From: Endomychus coccineus
Taxonomy: Eukaryota > Arthropoda > Insecta > Coleoptera > Endomychidae
Direction: 5' to 3'
NCBI GenBank assembly: GCA_958510875.1
Contig: OY294067.1
Span: 200,386,524-200,450,523 of the forward strand
Length of the DNA: 64,000 nucleotides
Numbering within the stretch: the stretch's first letter is position 1; each line of letters opens with the position of its first letter. The translations under genes were made by a program, and so were the position numbers. The notes under the pieces were generated by a model that saw only the letters and a list, made by a program, of their open reading frames with translations, was not told the origin of the DNA and did not search any database. Positions 34,501 to 49,162 of this stretch are shown piece after piece.

Positions 34501-36620
34501 AACAATTATTTAAAAAAATTAATTGTATATTAACCTATCTAACCATCACTTTTGCTATCACTCTAGCTATCTTTAATGATTTTATCTCATCACTGTCATG
34601 ATAAATTTCTGTACTGTATATGTTAAGATCGTCACAAATATTGGTTTCTTGTGATTGTACATTTATTTCCGCATTTTTATAAAATTGTCATTTTGAACAC
34701 TAAAAGTTTAATTTGAGGTATTGTCTACCTTATCACCATCTAAAATAATTACAGCTGGCTCGTTGGAATTGGAGCAGTCTTTACTTTGCAAAATTTACGA
34801 AACTTTCTGTGACATGAAGAGTTTCCAGGTCACTTTTTTTGCAACCACATGAATCAACTGTCAACAAATATTTTGGCGCAGCTGGTTTCTCCTTTGAATT
34901 GAAATTAATCCGTTTTCGGTATTCTTCCAGCCCCAATCTAATGCATTAATTTCAGGATCACCTGACCAAAGTTAAATTTGGTAATTACACGATATATAAT
35001 GAAACTTGCAGCATCTTCAGTCGGAGGTAAAATTTCAAGGTAAAGTTTTCTGAAACATGTATATTATAGTTCACCAAGTTCAAAATCATGGTTTAGATTT
35101 GGAGTATATAAATGTTGGATTATTTTAGAACCAGTTTCAAAAGTTCATCTTTATTCGAAGGCGACCCATAATATTCTTCAATATCAAAATAGGGTTTTTC
35201 CTGGTTTGGAAACGGTTTCCAAATAGCTAAGGAGCAAATTTTTATATATAACTTGAGTTCACTTGAACAATGACATTTTATAGCATGAAATGGTTGTCAT
35301 CATTGCATAACCGTAATTTCATGAATGTTCCGCTACATCTTTCATATATTGTTCATATTTTACTTTGCGTTCATATGCAATCCGACTGAAAAAAATGTTT
35401 AGAATACATTTTTGTATAAGTAAATTAAGAGTCACCCATTTCTTTCCCAATAAATAAGAATGAGAATACTTCTATCACCATAAGCGAGTGTTCTGAAAAA
35501 GCGGTCTCCAATGTATCCAATGTTGAGTTTGCACAGGTAGAAATCTGCTCTTTCGGCCAAGAGTAACGAAGATCGGTAAATTTTTCCTAACATGAGCAAT
35601 GATGGTATAACATCTCTCTCCCATTAAATTTTTGTTTTGCCAAATCCAATTTTTATAGAGATATTAATTTCCACGATAGTGGAGCTGTAGCGGATCTGAA
35701 ATGTATCGTTTCGTGATGCCGACTTATAACTAAATGATAGAAGTATCATCTTATACAGGACATTTTCTGCTTATGAGATGGGTGTCTGCAACTTTTTCAG
35801 TAGAACTCATCTTCGGTGATGAGTCTGAAGTGCGATTTTGACCAGATTCTATAAAACCTATTTTTGGTGAAATAATTTTTTCACGTACAGTTGTGATTTC
35901 TTAGTACAATGTACAGAAAATTGAAGTGATTCGAATGTGCCAATGGAACTTTTGAAAATCTTGACCATTTTTTTAAGTCTTCAAGTCGAGATCAGTGAAA
36001 TCGTGCATGGAAAACTTCACGCAGCGGGTAACTATGAGAAATAATCGCAATTTATATCTGGTTATACGAAGTCATAAGTGCCCAAATGTTCTATCATATG
36101 ATTCTCAAAACATTTTTTTTTTCCGGTGCAGTTAATATTAACGCCGTCCTAATTCGGCTGCTATCGGCTACGATCAGCCTTCATAGATCCGCGTGCTGGC
36201 ATTAAATTCACTTATCAAACCTTTCAATACTGCGATATCAGAGTTTCAAGTTGCAATAAGACTGTGTGAAGTTATTGAAAATGTCAGAGTTGTGAGCTCA
36301 GTGTTTGGGTTGTGGAGAATTATGTAGTGTAGACGGAAACGAACACGTAAAAACCTAATAACTGAAGGATTAACAACAATAGTGAATGCTGCAGAGGAAA
36401 TACGCTGCTCCCATTCAAATGAGAAATGATGCTTTCAGATCTCACAAAGAGCATCGTAGTTCTTACTTTAGTAGTGTCACCATACTATCCGAATGTGAAA
36501 ACACTGTTAGTGAAGTCAATCTACGGAAAAATAGGACGAGGTTCGTAAAAATTTGATAGAGGTTAGCGACCAGGAAAAAATGATGTCTTATGATAAAAAT
36601 AATGAGATCTCAAAATTTAT
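34500..36620 (-). pseudogene. Decayed copy A of an uncharacterised multicopy gene family
   Basis: Minus-strand fragments: INALDWGW (near 34950), EEYRKRINFNSKEKPAAP, then YLLTVDSCGCKKS (near 34860), the Cys-rich tail of a family widespread in animal genomes and usually listed as uncharacterised. Non-coding parts match copy B in the opposite orientation: 36515-36620 matches 53745-53850, and 35760-35940 matches about 58740-58930. The body is heavily decayed and shorter than copy B. Function is unknown; dispersal suggests a mobile origin. Confidence 0.4.
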
Positions 36621-36814
36621 ATTATCAATATTGGGTGGAACCATGTCTAACCTTCAATAAACTGTTTTTTTGCACTTTTTTCAGGTCAGTTTTGGAGTTT
36701 TTTTTTTGACCCCTTAGATTTCCGACTGAGATTTGAAATTGGTACCCTTTTATTGTTGATATTTGAGTAACCTTCAGTCCAAATTTCGTGACATTCCGTT
36801 TAACCCCCCTCCTG

Positions 36815-36817
<3 letters not shown>

Positions 36818-36876
<59 letters not shown>
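36818..36876. repeat. (TA)n microsatellite
   Basis: About 59 bp, immediately at the 3' side of the following minus-strand PLE fragment. Confidence 0.95.
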
Positions 36877-36879
<3 letters not shown>

Positions 36880-36880
<1 letters not shown>

Positions 36881-37507
36881 ATGTTTTCTTGGTATATTGG
36901 TTCGTATATATACTGATAATGAAATAAAAATTCTGTTTGACGTTTCGACAATGTTTATTGCCTTTATCAAAATTGTTAATTGAATTAGTGTTTCCATGTA
37001 ATTTAGAAAAGAATAGATGATTTCGATTAATGAAATGCGTCTGCAGCCGACTTGTGTTTTAAGATTCAATTAAAACTGCAGAAAACATTGGATCGGTTGT
37101 GTGTGAAAGAGTAATGTATGGCTAACTACAATTTAAAATAGATTGAATTTGATTAAATACAAGACATTCCAAGATTGTACAATTATAAATATCTATGAAT
37201 TATTGTATGAATTAGTTATTCTATGATAAGCATTTCAGATCTAAGATAATTCTATGGAATTTAACCTCAAAATTGTTACTCTATAGTGTCATAGTTAAAT
37301 AATACTTCATCTTTTTTAGGTTGAATTTTAAATAGACAAATGGAAAGTGGCACTTCAAATTAATAAAATTTTGTTAAGTTTGAATTAGATTATTGTACAG
37401 TTTCGAAAGATTGGAATCTATTTTGTCATTTACACAATTGTTCTTTTTAATTTGAATAGATTCTAATATCAAACGTTTGTTGTCGTTTGTTTCAATATTT
37501 AAAATTT
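36880..37507 (-). mobile_element. Penelope-like element family 1, 5'-truncated
   Basis: Same family as 52760-53700. Minus strand from 37500 encodes the C-terminal tail of the GIY-YIG protein (NDNKRLILESIQIKKNNCVN, ending near 37380), followed by the 3' non-coding part. That part has a hammerhead-like block near 36940-36980 (GAAACGTC present, but the CTGANGA core has decayed to TTGATAA). Bounded by (TA)n on both sides. Confidence 0.75.
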
Positions 37508-37508
37508 T

Positions 37509-37542
<34 letters not shown>
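37508..37542. repeat. (TA)n microsatellite
   Basis: About 35 bp, between two PLE copies. Confidence 0.93.
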
Positions 37543-37546
<4 letters not shown>

Positions 37547-37637
37547 TCTTCTTAGGTTCTCGCGGACGTAATGTGTAGAACTGGATTCTCGGGTATTGAT
37601 CCGCGTTGTGTGGTTTCGGTCCTCAGAAGGACCAATT

Positions 37638-37679
37638 TCACGACGTTTCGGCAAAGTCGCATTTGCCATCTTCAGGTGA
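37638..37679 (-). ncRNA. Hammerhead-like motif, left PLE arm
   Basis: Minus strand: stem I tcac/gtga, core CTGAAGA, one T, stem II ggcaaa/tttgcc, GAAA, then CGTC. Length 42 nt. The stem III segment is only the palindrome ACGT, too short to fold alone but able to pair between two molecules, as proposed for dimeric PLE hammerheads. Cleavage triplet GTC. Confidence 0.6.
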
Positions 37680-37776
37680 TTCGACCGTAGAGTCTGGAAA
37701 ATCTAGGCGAACTGACGCTTACTTGGAGGGACAGGTATTTATATCCCCCGTTATGTTTGACCTTTGGACTTTCGAA

Positions 37777-38649
37777 CTATTTCACGCTTGGTTGATTTCT
37801 ACGTGTTTGGCTCCGAGTGACACGTTTGGATGACGTCATTGCGACGCTGGAATCAGCCGGAAAGTTTCCGTGACCTGTTGCACGTGCACTGGATATCATG
37901 TTCTCTCTTGTTTTTGGTTTTATCTTCCGACTTTCTAAAGCGGGTTTCCATGTTGCTGGTAATCTTAGTCCGTCATCTCGTTTGTTAAGACTATGTGGAC
38001 GTTTCTCGATCTCTATTGCCTCCCTGGTTATTCTGGTGTAGAAGTGTTCAATGTTGGCTAGAGTCTTTGTGCCGCTAAAGTTGATCATATGGCCAGTACT
38101 TCTTACATGTTCAGCTAGTGAAGACGTGGTTTCGTTTTTCGACACAGCGTTTGCATGTTCAGTCTTTCGCACATCAATGCGTCTGTTGGTCTGCCCGATG
38201 TATGTCTTTTCACAATTACCACATGGCACCTCGTACACTCCTTGGCATTCTAGAGGAATTCTGTCTTTTGGATTCCGAAGAACATTTTTGATTTTCCTAT
38301 CTGTTGTGAAGGTTGTTTTGATATCATGACGGCTCAGTATTTTGCAGATTTTGTCAGTTGTGCCTTTTATGTAAGGTAGAAAAGCGTTTCCCACTGGTTG
38401 ATCTTCATTGTTGACATCCTTCTCATTTTTGCGTTGAGAGTTATGAATCTGTTTTCTTGAATAGCCATTCATCCTAAGGGCTGTTCGGATGGTTTCCATT
38501 TCTCCATCGAAGTTCTCCGCATCAGCGAGCCGTTTTGACCTTGTCATGAGGGTATTTACGACTGATTGTAGCTGGGATGGATGGTGATGCGAGTTACTAT
38601 TCAAATATCGGTTCGTGTGGGTCTTTTTTCTGAATACTGTATGTCCCAA
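37777..38649 (-). CDS. PLE polyprotein C-terminal part with GIY-YIG endonuclease, left copy
   Basis: 290 codons, open. Residues 1-60 are the region that follows the RT core in PLEs (HTVFRKKTHTNRYLNSNSHH). The GIY-YIG nuclease starts at about residue 138 (VYEVPCGNCEKTYIGQTNRR: the 'GIY' position reads VYE-V, and YIG is at 150-152), followed by SLAEHVRSTGH (177-187) and the Glu-containing helix AIEIEKRPHSLNKRDDGLRL (211-230). The C-terminus is basic. PLEs use this nuclease for target-primed insertion. RT catalytic motifs are missing, so it cannot support transposition on its own. The first ATG may be internal to the original protein. Confidence 0.85.
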   Translation of the reverse strand: MGHTVFRKKTHTNRYLNSNSHHHPSQLQSVVNTLMTRSKRLADAENFDGEMETIRTALRMNGYSRKQIHNSQRKNEKDVNNEDQPVGNAFLPYIKGTTDKICKILSRHDIKTTFTTDRKIKNVLRNPKDRIPLECQGVYEVPCGNCEKTYIGQTNRRIDVRKTEHANAVSKNETTSSLAEHVRSTGHMINFSGTKTLANIEHFYTRITREAIEIEKRPHSLNKRDDGLRLPATWKPALESRKIKPKTRENMISSARATGHGNFPADSSVAMTSSKRVTRSQTRRNQPSVK

Positions 38650-38675
38650 ACTGCCGTCAGAAAACTGACGGCAGT

Positions 38676-39548
38676 TTGGGACATACAGTATTCAGAAAAA
38701 AGACCCACACGAACCGATATTTGAATAGTAACTCGCATCACCATCCATCCCAGCTACAATCAGTCGTAAATACCCTCATGACAAGGTCAAAACGGCTCGC
38801 TGATGCGGAGAACTTCGATGGAGAAATGGAAACCATCCGAACAGCCCTTAGGATGAATGGCTATTCAAGAAAACAGATTCATAACTCTCAACGCAAAAAT
38901 GAGAAGGATGTCAACAATGAAGATCAACCAGTGGGAAACGCTTTTCTACCTTACATAAAAGGCACAACTGACAAAATCTGCAAAATACTGAGCCGTCATG
39001 ATATCAAAACAACCTTCACAACAGATAGGAAAATCAAAAATGTTCTTCGGAATCCAAAAGACAGAATTCCTCTAGAATGCCAAGGAGTGTACGAGGTGCC
39101 ATGTGGTAATTGTGAAAAGACATACATCGGGCAGACCAACAGACGCATTGATGTGCGAAAGACTGAACATGCAAACGCTGTGTCGAAAAACGAAACCACG
39201 TCTTCACTAGCTGAACATGTAAGAAGTACTGGCCATATGATCAACTTTAGCGGCACAAAGACTCTAGCCAACATTGAACACTTCTACACCAGAATAACCA
39301 GGGAGGCAATAGAGATCGAGAAACGTCCACATAGTCTTAACAAACGAGATGACGGACTAAGATTACCAGCAACATGGAAACCCGCTTTAGAAAGTCGGAA
39401 GATAAAACCAAAAACAAGAGAGAACATGATATCCAGTGCACGTGCAACAGGTCACGGAAACTTTCCGGCTGATTCCAGCGTCGCAATGACGTCATCCAAA
39501 CGTGTCACTCGGAGCCAAACACGTAGAAATCAACCAAGCGTGAAATAG
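38676..39548 (+). CDS. PLE polyprotein C-terminal part with GIY-YIG endonuclease, right copy
   Basis: Mirror copy of the preceding entry, identical over all 290 codons. The two frames diverge from the palindrome centre with their starts only 26 bases apart. Complete identity implies either very recent duplication, ongoing gene conversion within the palindrome, or an artefact. Confidence 0.85.
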   Translation: MGHTVFRKKTHTNRYLNSNSHHHPSQLQSVVNTLMTRSKRLADAENFDGEMETIRTALRMNGYSRKQIHNSQRKNEKDVNNEDQPVGNAFLPYIKGTTDKICKILSRHDIKTTFTTDRKIKNVLRNPKDRIPLECQGVYEVPCGNCEKTYIGQTNRRIDVRKTEHANAVSKNETTSSLAEHVRSTGHMINFSGTKTLANIEHFYTRITREAIEIEKRPHSLNKRDDGLRLPATWKPALESRKIKPKTRENMISSARATGHGNFPADSSVAMTSSKRVTRSQTRRNQPSVK

Positions 39549-39645
39549 TTCGAAAGTCCAAAGGTCAAACATAACGGGGGATATAAATACCTGTCCCTCC
39601 AAGTAAGCGTCAGTTCGCCTAGATTTTCCAGACTCTACGGTCGAA

Positions 39646-39687
39646 TCACCTGAAGATGGCAAATGCGACTTTGCCGAAACGTCGTGA
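39646..39687 (+). ncRNA. Hammerhead-like motif, right PLE arm
   Basis: Mirror copy of 37638-37679, on the plus strand, facing outward. Confidence 0.6.
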
Positions 39688-39747
39688 AATTGGTCCTTCT
39701 GAGGACCGAAACCACACAACGCGGATCAATACCCGAGAATCCAGTTC

Positions 39748-39901
<154 letters not shown>

Positions 39902-40073
39902 CCTCTCCATATTTGTTCATTGGACTGTAGATTCTATTTTACAATTATGTCACTAAGTTAAATTTAAAATAAAGACGAATTACAATGAGATGAAAATGGA
40001 TACATTTTAAAAATTTGACATTTAACTTGTCAGGTTATAACGGTAAAAATACACGTGCATATCGGACTAACAG

Positions 40074-41692
40074 CTATATATTATTAACTAAACTCTTATG
40101 AGTTTATTATATAATTATGAATTATTATTAATTCTTCCGGCCAGCTTTTATTTGTATTTTAAATCTTATGTTTGTTTTGATTTGAATAATCTGATGATTT
40201 GAATAATGAACTTTTACCTTTTTATTTTATATCTATGGAATTAAACACAAGGTTCATTGAATGCTAACTTTTAATATTTAAATTTCTAGCACTCTAATTT
40301 ATCTCGGGTATTAACTTCTACAATGTTGTGTTCAAATAGATCTATGATCTAACCTCAAAATGATTATTTCGATTTATCTTTGTTTACAAAGTTATAATCT
40401 ACAATCTTTCTTTCAGATTTACAGACAGATAATAATACAATGGAGAAATAATAAATAAACTTACGTTTAGTTTATATCCAAGAATATGTTTAAAATGTAG
40501 GCAATGCTCACTTGGCTTGATTTTCTTATTAATTTTATAATTCACTTTACCCGTAGGTACACAATTTCTCTGCTATAAACAAATCACAGGTAAACAATGT
40601 GGTTACTTCTTTAGAAATCAGGAACTGTTGATACTTGTTAACTTGTCTTATCCTTTTTCAAAAGATATAAAACCTTAAATGATGTATTGGAACGTTGTCG
40701 AAGACTAACTATTATACGATGCTACTTGTGAATTATGGTTATAATAACTTTTAAAAACTTTGTTCGAAGACTGGGAACACTACTTGACTTGTATAAATTA
40801 CTTATTTGCTTCGGTTACTTTCAACCTTACGAAGCTACTGGAACACTTGGGTTCACCGATGTTTATCCAATAATCTAAGGTTATGGAAATCTTTTGAGTA
40901 GCTTGAGTATCTTGACTCTTCAGATGTTGATGGCTAACTAACTTCGCTTGTCTTCAGATGCCTTTTATAGGCCTTCAAAACCGACGCTAAGTATTTTCAA
41001 AATTAACCAATGAGGTGCTTAGTTTACCTATCGAGAATGCTTTGTTGATTGTTGCAAACTGACAGGACTATTACATTGTTACTTCTGACGTTTATGAAAT
41101 TGCATCGACCAATCAGAATTTAGTATTCTTTAAATTTTTAATTATTGGAGATTTTCATCTTATTTTAAATGATAATGATTCCTTCTTTTTAAATTCATGT
41201 TGCCTACATTTTTCCACACACTTTGGTATAAGATAACCTATGATTAGGTTATTATTAATACGATTATTCCTATAATTATTATAAATTTGACAGTTGCCAT
41301 TATTAAAAACTAATACATAATATAACATATCAATAACATTTCTTTAACATTATATAATTTAAATTTACTAATCCCAACTTATATCTACAACATTTTTCAA
41401 TAGTTTGTGGTATCTCATGATAGTTTTTTGTAATCATTTTAATTATGATTTCTGTCTTCGTAACACTGTACGTTTATTCACTTTCACTGAAGTTCTTGTT
41501 TTACACTTTTATTCTAATTACATTGTTGTTTATTATGTTTTACATTGTTCATTATATTATAATAACTATTATTTAACTTTTAACATTGTATTTAATTCCA
41601 TATAATATCTTTTTATTAATCTTTTCTGATTTTCAATGTTCGGTAAGTTCTAATTTTATCATTTTATTGTTTAGGAAATGAAATCATAACAA
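40074..41692 (-). repeat. Solo LTR of the Ty3/gypsy family, diverged
   Basis: The reverse complement resembles the 1.6-kb LTR of the element at 41904-49169 throughout (for example gatttcatttcc-type start at 41692, agcaaccgaag-, cagttcctgatt- and gctggccgg-type blocks in order). It has many substitutions, so it is an older insertion or another subfamily. No internal sequence follows, so it is a solo LTR. Confidence 0.7.
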
Positions 41693-41710
41693 TATATATA
41701 AATATATATA

Positions 41711-43506
<1,796 letters not shown>

Positions 43507-43597
43507 TGGCGCCCAAAGTGGGGCCATTTGAAAAAAGGAATACAACCGCGTAATCAAAATAATTTAAAGAACTAGATTAATTAGTAAGAAAGTAAAA

Positions 43598-45010
43598 ATG
43601 GAAGGAGATAGACAGAGTACTCCAGAATTGATAGGATTTGATCAAGAGGGTGAAATGATTAGTGCAGAAAGACCACCAATAATAGATAGTCAATCACAAA
43701 TAATGAGATTGCTTGAAAGTTTAAATTTAAAAGCTAATGAAACGAATAAAAAAATTGAACAATGTAAGAATGAAACTAATGCTAAAATTGAACAAGGTAT
43801 GAGTGATATAAGAGATGAAATTAAGAGAGTGAATGATAAATTTGATAAAAGAACTGAGGAAATTATGAGAATAGCTGAAACTGAAAAAAAAAGAAATAAG
43901 ACAACATGTTGAAGAAAGTATAGATAATAAATTAGAAGAATATAATAGTTTTTTAAATAGAAAGTTTAATAATGTAGAGAAAGAAATAGATATTACGGAA
44001 AATAGAATGAATGATATGGGGAAGAATATTGAAGAGAATGTGAATGTGAATGTACAAAGTATGAAAGAAAATCAGAAAAAAATGATAAATGAACAAGATG
44101 AAAGAATAGAAAGAATTGAGAATAGATCCGAAGAGAGAATGAATATAGAATACAGAAATGTAGGTCATGAAAATACAATAAAATTTAATGGAAATATCAA
44201 AGTATTACATCCATGCATTTTTGTCAAAGATTTAAAAAATGAAATAAAGTATTGAGGAATGTAGAGAGAAAAAAAAATTAATAAGAGAACGATCGGTTGA
44301 TGAACCATTGTTGTGGTTCAATTGCAAAGAAAGGGAATTAAATAGTTTAGATGAGTTTATAGATGAATTTTTAAAAAATTTTTGGGGTGAAAATGAGCAG
44401 TCGAAATGTCGAGAAAGGTTATATTTTAGGAAGTATATAGAAGGGACTAGAAAAAGCATGAGTGCTTATGCACTTAGCCTATATAATGAAGCGCAATATT
44501 TAGAACCTAAAATGAGAGAGGAAGAGATAGTTTTATACATTTCAAGACAGTATCGAAGTCAAATATCTGAGGCAATAGCCATTGCAAATCTTAAAGACAT
44601 GAATCAACTACTATCGTACTTAAAAAGAATTGATAATAAGAATAACATAGGAACTAGGCAACAAAATGGATATAATGATAACAGGAACAATTATAGGGGA
44701 AATCAAAATTATAATGATAGATTCCAAAGTAATAATAATTATTAAAACAATTTTAGAAATAGGGATAATAGAAACCAAAATTTTTATAACAGGGAAAATA
44801 GATATAATGGAAATAATGCTAATCAAAATAGAAATAGATATAGGGATTATAGAAGTCAAAATAATAATAATAGAAATAATAGTAGAAATGAAAATAGAAA
44901 TGAAAGTAGAAATGAAAATAATCAAAGGGAAGTAAACTGCAGTAGGATTGAAAGTAATAGGGAAAGGGAAGATTCTTCAAATCAAAATAATCAACAAAAT
45001 CAGAATTTTT
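43598..45010 (+). pseudogene. Ty3/gypsy gag, frameshifted
   Basis: ATG at 43598 begins a Lys/Glu-rich coiled coil. Frameshifts occur near 43905 and 44250 and a stop at 44743. The middle (44308-44660) is the capsid-like region (FWGENEQSKCRERLYFRKYI, then YALSLYNEAQYL). The C-terminal part is an extreme Asn/Arg-rich low-complexity tail, a likely RNA-binding replacement for a zinc knuckle. Sequence is above 75% A+T here, giving Asn, Lys and Ile bias. Confidence 0.75.
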
Positions 45011-45059
45011 AAAAAAGCACGAATACCACGTTAATGTATTATATGAACATCAGAGGGAA

Positions 45060-46160
45060 TACATTGACTACGAACAGCAAAGGGAAGAAAATGAAAGTGT
45101 AGGTTTAATTAAATTAAAAGGTTTTTTAAAAGGGAAAGAAGTAGAAATTTTGTGTGATACGGGATCAGAAATATCATTAATAAGGGAAGAACTATTGTCT
45201 GAAGTAAAATTAACAAATCAATTGAAAATACCAAAAGTAGAATTAGTAAATATTAGTGGAAAGAAAATTACTGAAGTATCAAAAATGATTACTGAGCATG
45301 TTATAATAGGGAAGTCAAGTCTAGAGATGCAATTATTTGTAGTGCCGAATATGAAATTGGATATTATTATGGGAACTGATGAATTAGAAAAGCATGGAAT
45401 TATTATAGATTACGAGGAAAAGGAAATAAAGTTGTTAGATGAAATTATAAAGATAGGGAAGGGGGAAAATGAAAATATTGACAGACCAAATGAAGGTTGC
45501 AATATAATAAATGCGGTTGAAAGAAAAGACTCAAGCAGAAATTTAAATGAAATAATCTCGCAGATGAAAGTATCCGAGAAGTATAGGGGAATAATATCAG
45601 AAGTAATTTCACAACATAAAGGTTTAATAATAGATGAAACTCGTATAGCTAGTAATTATATTCATAAATTCCAAGTCAAAGAAATAGAAAATTTTAAATC
45701 CAAGAACTATCCAATTGTAGATGTAGATGTAATTAAAAATTTCAAAAGACCCACCAATCTTAAAACTTTAAAGGGATTCTTAGGTCTGATAAATTATTTC
45801 AAAAGGCTAATTCCTGATTTAAGTCAGAAGGAGATTCCATTAGTAGAATTACTCAAGAAAGGGGTAAAATGGAAATGGGATAATGAAAGACACGAAGCTT
45901 TCCAAAATTTAAAAGATATATTCATTCAAAAATTAAAAGTTTATCATGCACAATATGATAAACCTTTCATATTGAGAACAGATGCTTCTAAACAAAGATT
46001 CAGTGGTGTTTTATTACAAAAACAAAATAATGAAGAAGTTCCCATAAGTCTTGTGTCAAGAATGACAGAAGTTCATGAAAAAAATTACAGTGTCACTGAA
46101 TTAGAATTAGCACATAGTTTTTTGTGTAAGGAAATTAAGATTTTATTTATTAGGGAATAA
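45060..46160 (+). pseudogene. Ty3/gypsy pol N-terminal part: protease joined to RNase H, RT catalytic core missing
   Basis: The open frame of 45150-46160 (extending in frame upstream to about 45060) has the retropepsin motif EILCDTGSEISLI. Near 45700 it passes directly from the RT N-terminal linker to NLKTLKGFLGLINYFKRLIP, the RT connection/thumb region. The fingers and palm with Y-x-D-D are absent. RNase H follows (LRTDASKQRFSGVLLQ near 45975). The internal deletion keeps the frame open. The frame closes at 46160 within RNase H and shifts. Confidence 0.85.
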
Positions 46161-46164
46161 AGTA

Positions 46165-47211
46165 AGGGTAGAAACTGATCATAGTGCATTAACAAGTATA
46201 TTTAAAAACAAGTTTGTAAACAAATTGTTATTGCAGGAATATGATTTTGGAATAAAACATATTCCAGGAAAATTATATATAATAGCTGATACTTTAACAA
46301 GGGGAGGGGGAAATTTAAAAAGTGATAAAAAGAAATATAAAGTAGGAGCAAATATTTTATTAGAAGTAAGGGGTTTATTTTCATTAGAGAGCATTAAAAA
46401 CGATCAAAGTACTTTATCAGAGAAGGATAAAAAGAAATGTAAAATCAAAGAGGGAGTTTATTTACAAGATATAGGCAGGAAAGAATTATACAGAATAAAT
46501 CAAGATCTGATTTTTAAAATTTTAAATCATTTACATAGTGAATTCAATCACATAGGAGCAAGGAAAATGTGGCTCATATTCAGAGAAAATTATATAGGTA
46601 AAGGAGATTACCAAATTGCAAAAGAAATCACAAAGAAATGTGACATATGTCAAAGAGCAAAGCCTAAAAATATAATTAATCACAATTTAGCAAAGAGTAT
46701 TATAGTAAAAGAATGTTTAGAAATAGTAGCAATATATTTTTTAAGTGAGTTAATAGTAACAGAAAAAGGAAATAGACATATTTTGGTTGTAGTAGATTTA
46801 TTTTCTAAATATATAAAATTATATGCTTGCAAAACGACAAAAAGTAAAGTAATGCATAATTTAGAAAACTATTTTAAAGAAATTGGTAGGCCAAGAAAGT
46901 TAATTACAGATAACGCAACATATTTCAAAAACATACGTTCCAAGTATTTTTGCAAAAGGAATTTAATTTTTCATCAATTAACAAGCATCAGACATCCTCA
47001 ATCCAATCCATCAGAGCGATATATACAGGAAGTAATAAAATATCTGAGGATATCTTGTGAGGGTAAACATCGTCAATGGGATGAATCAATATCCAGAGTA
47101 GAAAAATGTTTAAATCATTGTCCGAATACTACAACAGAGAAAACACCTGTATTAATAATGAAAGGCGAAGAACGAAATGAAATTTTGAAAGATGTCAGTA
47201 ATAGGTTATAA
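46165..47211 (+). pseudogene. Ty3/gypsy integrase region
   Basis: End of RNase H (VRVETDHSALTSI, IPGKLYIIADTLTR) then integrase: HHCC zinc site with NHIGARKMWLIF and CDICQRAK (46540-46670). In the catalytic core, the first expected Asp lies at VAIYFLSEL, where Tyr stands in its place. DLFSKYIKLY, the second Asp (LITDNATYF, near 46905) and the Glu (NPSERYIQEV, near 47010) are present. The frame stops at 47211. Loss of the first catalytic Asp would inactivate it. Confidence 0.85.
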
Positions 47212-47478
47212 AGAAATGCAAGAAAGTATATGAATAGGGAAATAAGAAAAAGAGGAAAGTTAATTAAATTTGAAATAGGTGAATTAGTAATAGTAAGAGC
47301 AATGAGAGTAACTAATAATAAAAAGAATATATGTGGAAAATTATGTTTTGCTTTTGAAGGTCCATATGTAGTCATGAATGAAAATGCTGAAAATAGTTAT
47401 GAATTAATGAATCCTGAAAATGGAAAGATAAGGGGAATATTTAATATTGATCAAATATACAAGTATAATTATGAATAA
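47212..47478 (+). pseudogene. Ty3/gypsy integrase C-terminal tail
   Basis: After the stop at 47211 the same coding sequence continues (MNREIRKRGKLIKFEIGELV, then GKLCFAFEGPYVVMNE), the chromodomain-like or GPF/Y-type C-terminal module of integrase, ending at 47478, 88 bases before the 3' LTR. Confidence 0.75.
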
Positions 47479-47566
47479 ATCTAGTTCATGAAAATAAAAT
47501 CAAAAGATAAATAAATTGTAAATATTAAAAATTTTATCAATAATTCAAAATTTATTTAGGGGAATT

Positions 47567-49162
47567 TGTTATGATTTCATTTCATAAACAATAAAAATTT
47601 AAAAATAATAACTTACCGAACTTTGAAAATCAGAAAAGATAAATAAAAAGATATTTAAATGGAATTAAAAACAATAGTAAAGGCTAAATAATAGGTAGGA
47701 TATTAAAATTAACAATGTAAAACATAATAAACAACAATGTAATAGAATAAGAAGTGTTAAACAAGAACTTCAGTGAAAGTGAATAAACGTACTGTGTAAC
47801 GAAGGCAGAAATCATAATTAAAATGATTACAAAACTATCATGAGATAGCACAAAACATTGAAGAATGTTATAGATATAAGTTAGAATTAGTAAATTTGAG
47901 TTATGTAATGTTAAAAGAATGTAATTGATATAATATAGTATGTATTAGATTTAAGAATAAGTAACTGTCAAGAAAATCATAAAAATGGGAATAATCATAT
48001 TAATAATAACCTAATCATAAGTTATCTTATACCAAAGTGTGTGGAAAAATGTAGGCAATATTAATTCAAAAAGAAGGAATCACTATCAATTAAAATAAGT
48101 TGAAAATCTCCAATAATTCAAAAATTATAGAATTCTAAATTCTAATTGGTCGAGACGATTTCCTAGTGTCAGGCTGGTAACAATCAGATACTTCTGTGAG
48201 TTCACAACAATTAACTTGGCATGCTTGATATGAAAAGAAAGCACCCCATAGGTGGAAAATGACATCAAGTAGCGTCGGTTTTGGAGGCCTATAAAAGGAT
48301 CTGAAAGACAAGCCAAGTGAGTTTGCATTAATATCTAAGCAGAGACTGTGCTTCTCTGGCAACTCACAAATTTCTAACCTAAGTTTATCAAAATAAACAT
48401 CGGTGAAATCAAATGTTCCAAACTTCGATAAGTTCCAAGTAACCGAAGTTAGTAAATAATTATTAAAAGTCAAGAAGTGTTCCAAGTGTCTGAACAAAGT
48501 AAAAGGTTGTAATAACCTCCAATTTATAAGAAGTATCCAACGATTGCCATTCTTCGATATAATTCCAATAAAGCATCGAAAAGTTTTATATCTTATCTAA
48601 AAGAATAAAACAAAGTATTTTCAACAGTTCCTGATTCTCAAGAAGAAGTAACCAAAATTAGTTACCTGTGATTATCGTGATATAGCAGAGTATTGTGTTA
48701 AAGTGAATCAACGAAATTAAATAGAAGTAAATTGAACATTGCCAACATTATTAAACACACTCTTGAATATTAACTAAACGTAAGTTTGTTTATAATTTCT
48801 ACATCATTGTATTATCTGTAAAGCAAAAGGAAGATTGTTGATTATAACAGTATAAACAAATATTAGTTGTAAAAGTGATTCTTAGGTTATATCACAGATC
48901 TCGTGAAACATAAAATTTATTTACCCGAGATAAGAAAAGAGTCATAGAAATTAAATATTGTGAAATTCAAAGAGCATTGTGTTTAATTCCATATAAATAA
49001 TTCTATAGATAAAATTCAAGTTCAAAAGTTCATAAACTAAATAGGAACAAACATTAATTTCAAATACAATGAATCAAATTAAAATTAAAAGATAAAAAGC
49101 TAGCCGGTAGAATAATCAAATAATATTCATAATAAGTAAAAAACTCCATAAGGTTTTTTTTA

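Noticed and set aside
36940..36985. Intact hammerhead in PLE family 1 (also 52825-52870)
   Set aside because: GAAACGTC is present but the core reads TTGATAA instead of CTGANGA; kept only as a degenerate block in the element description.
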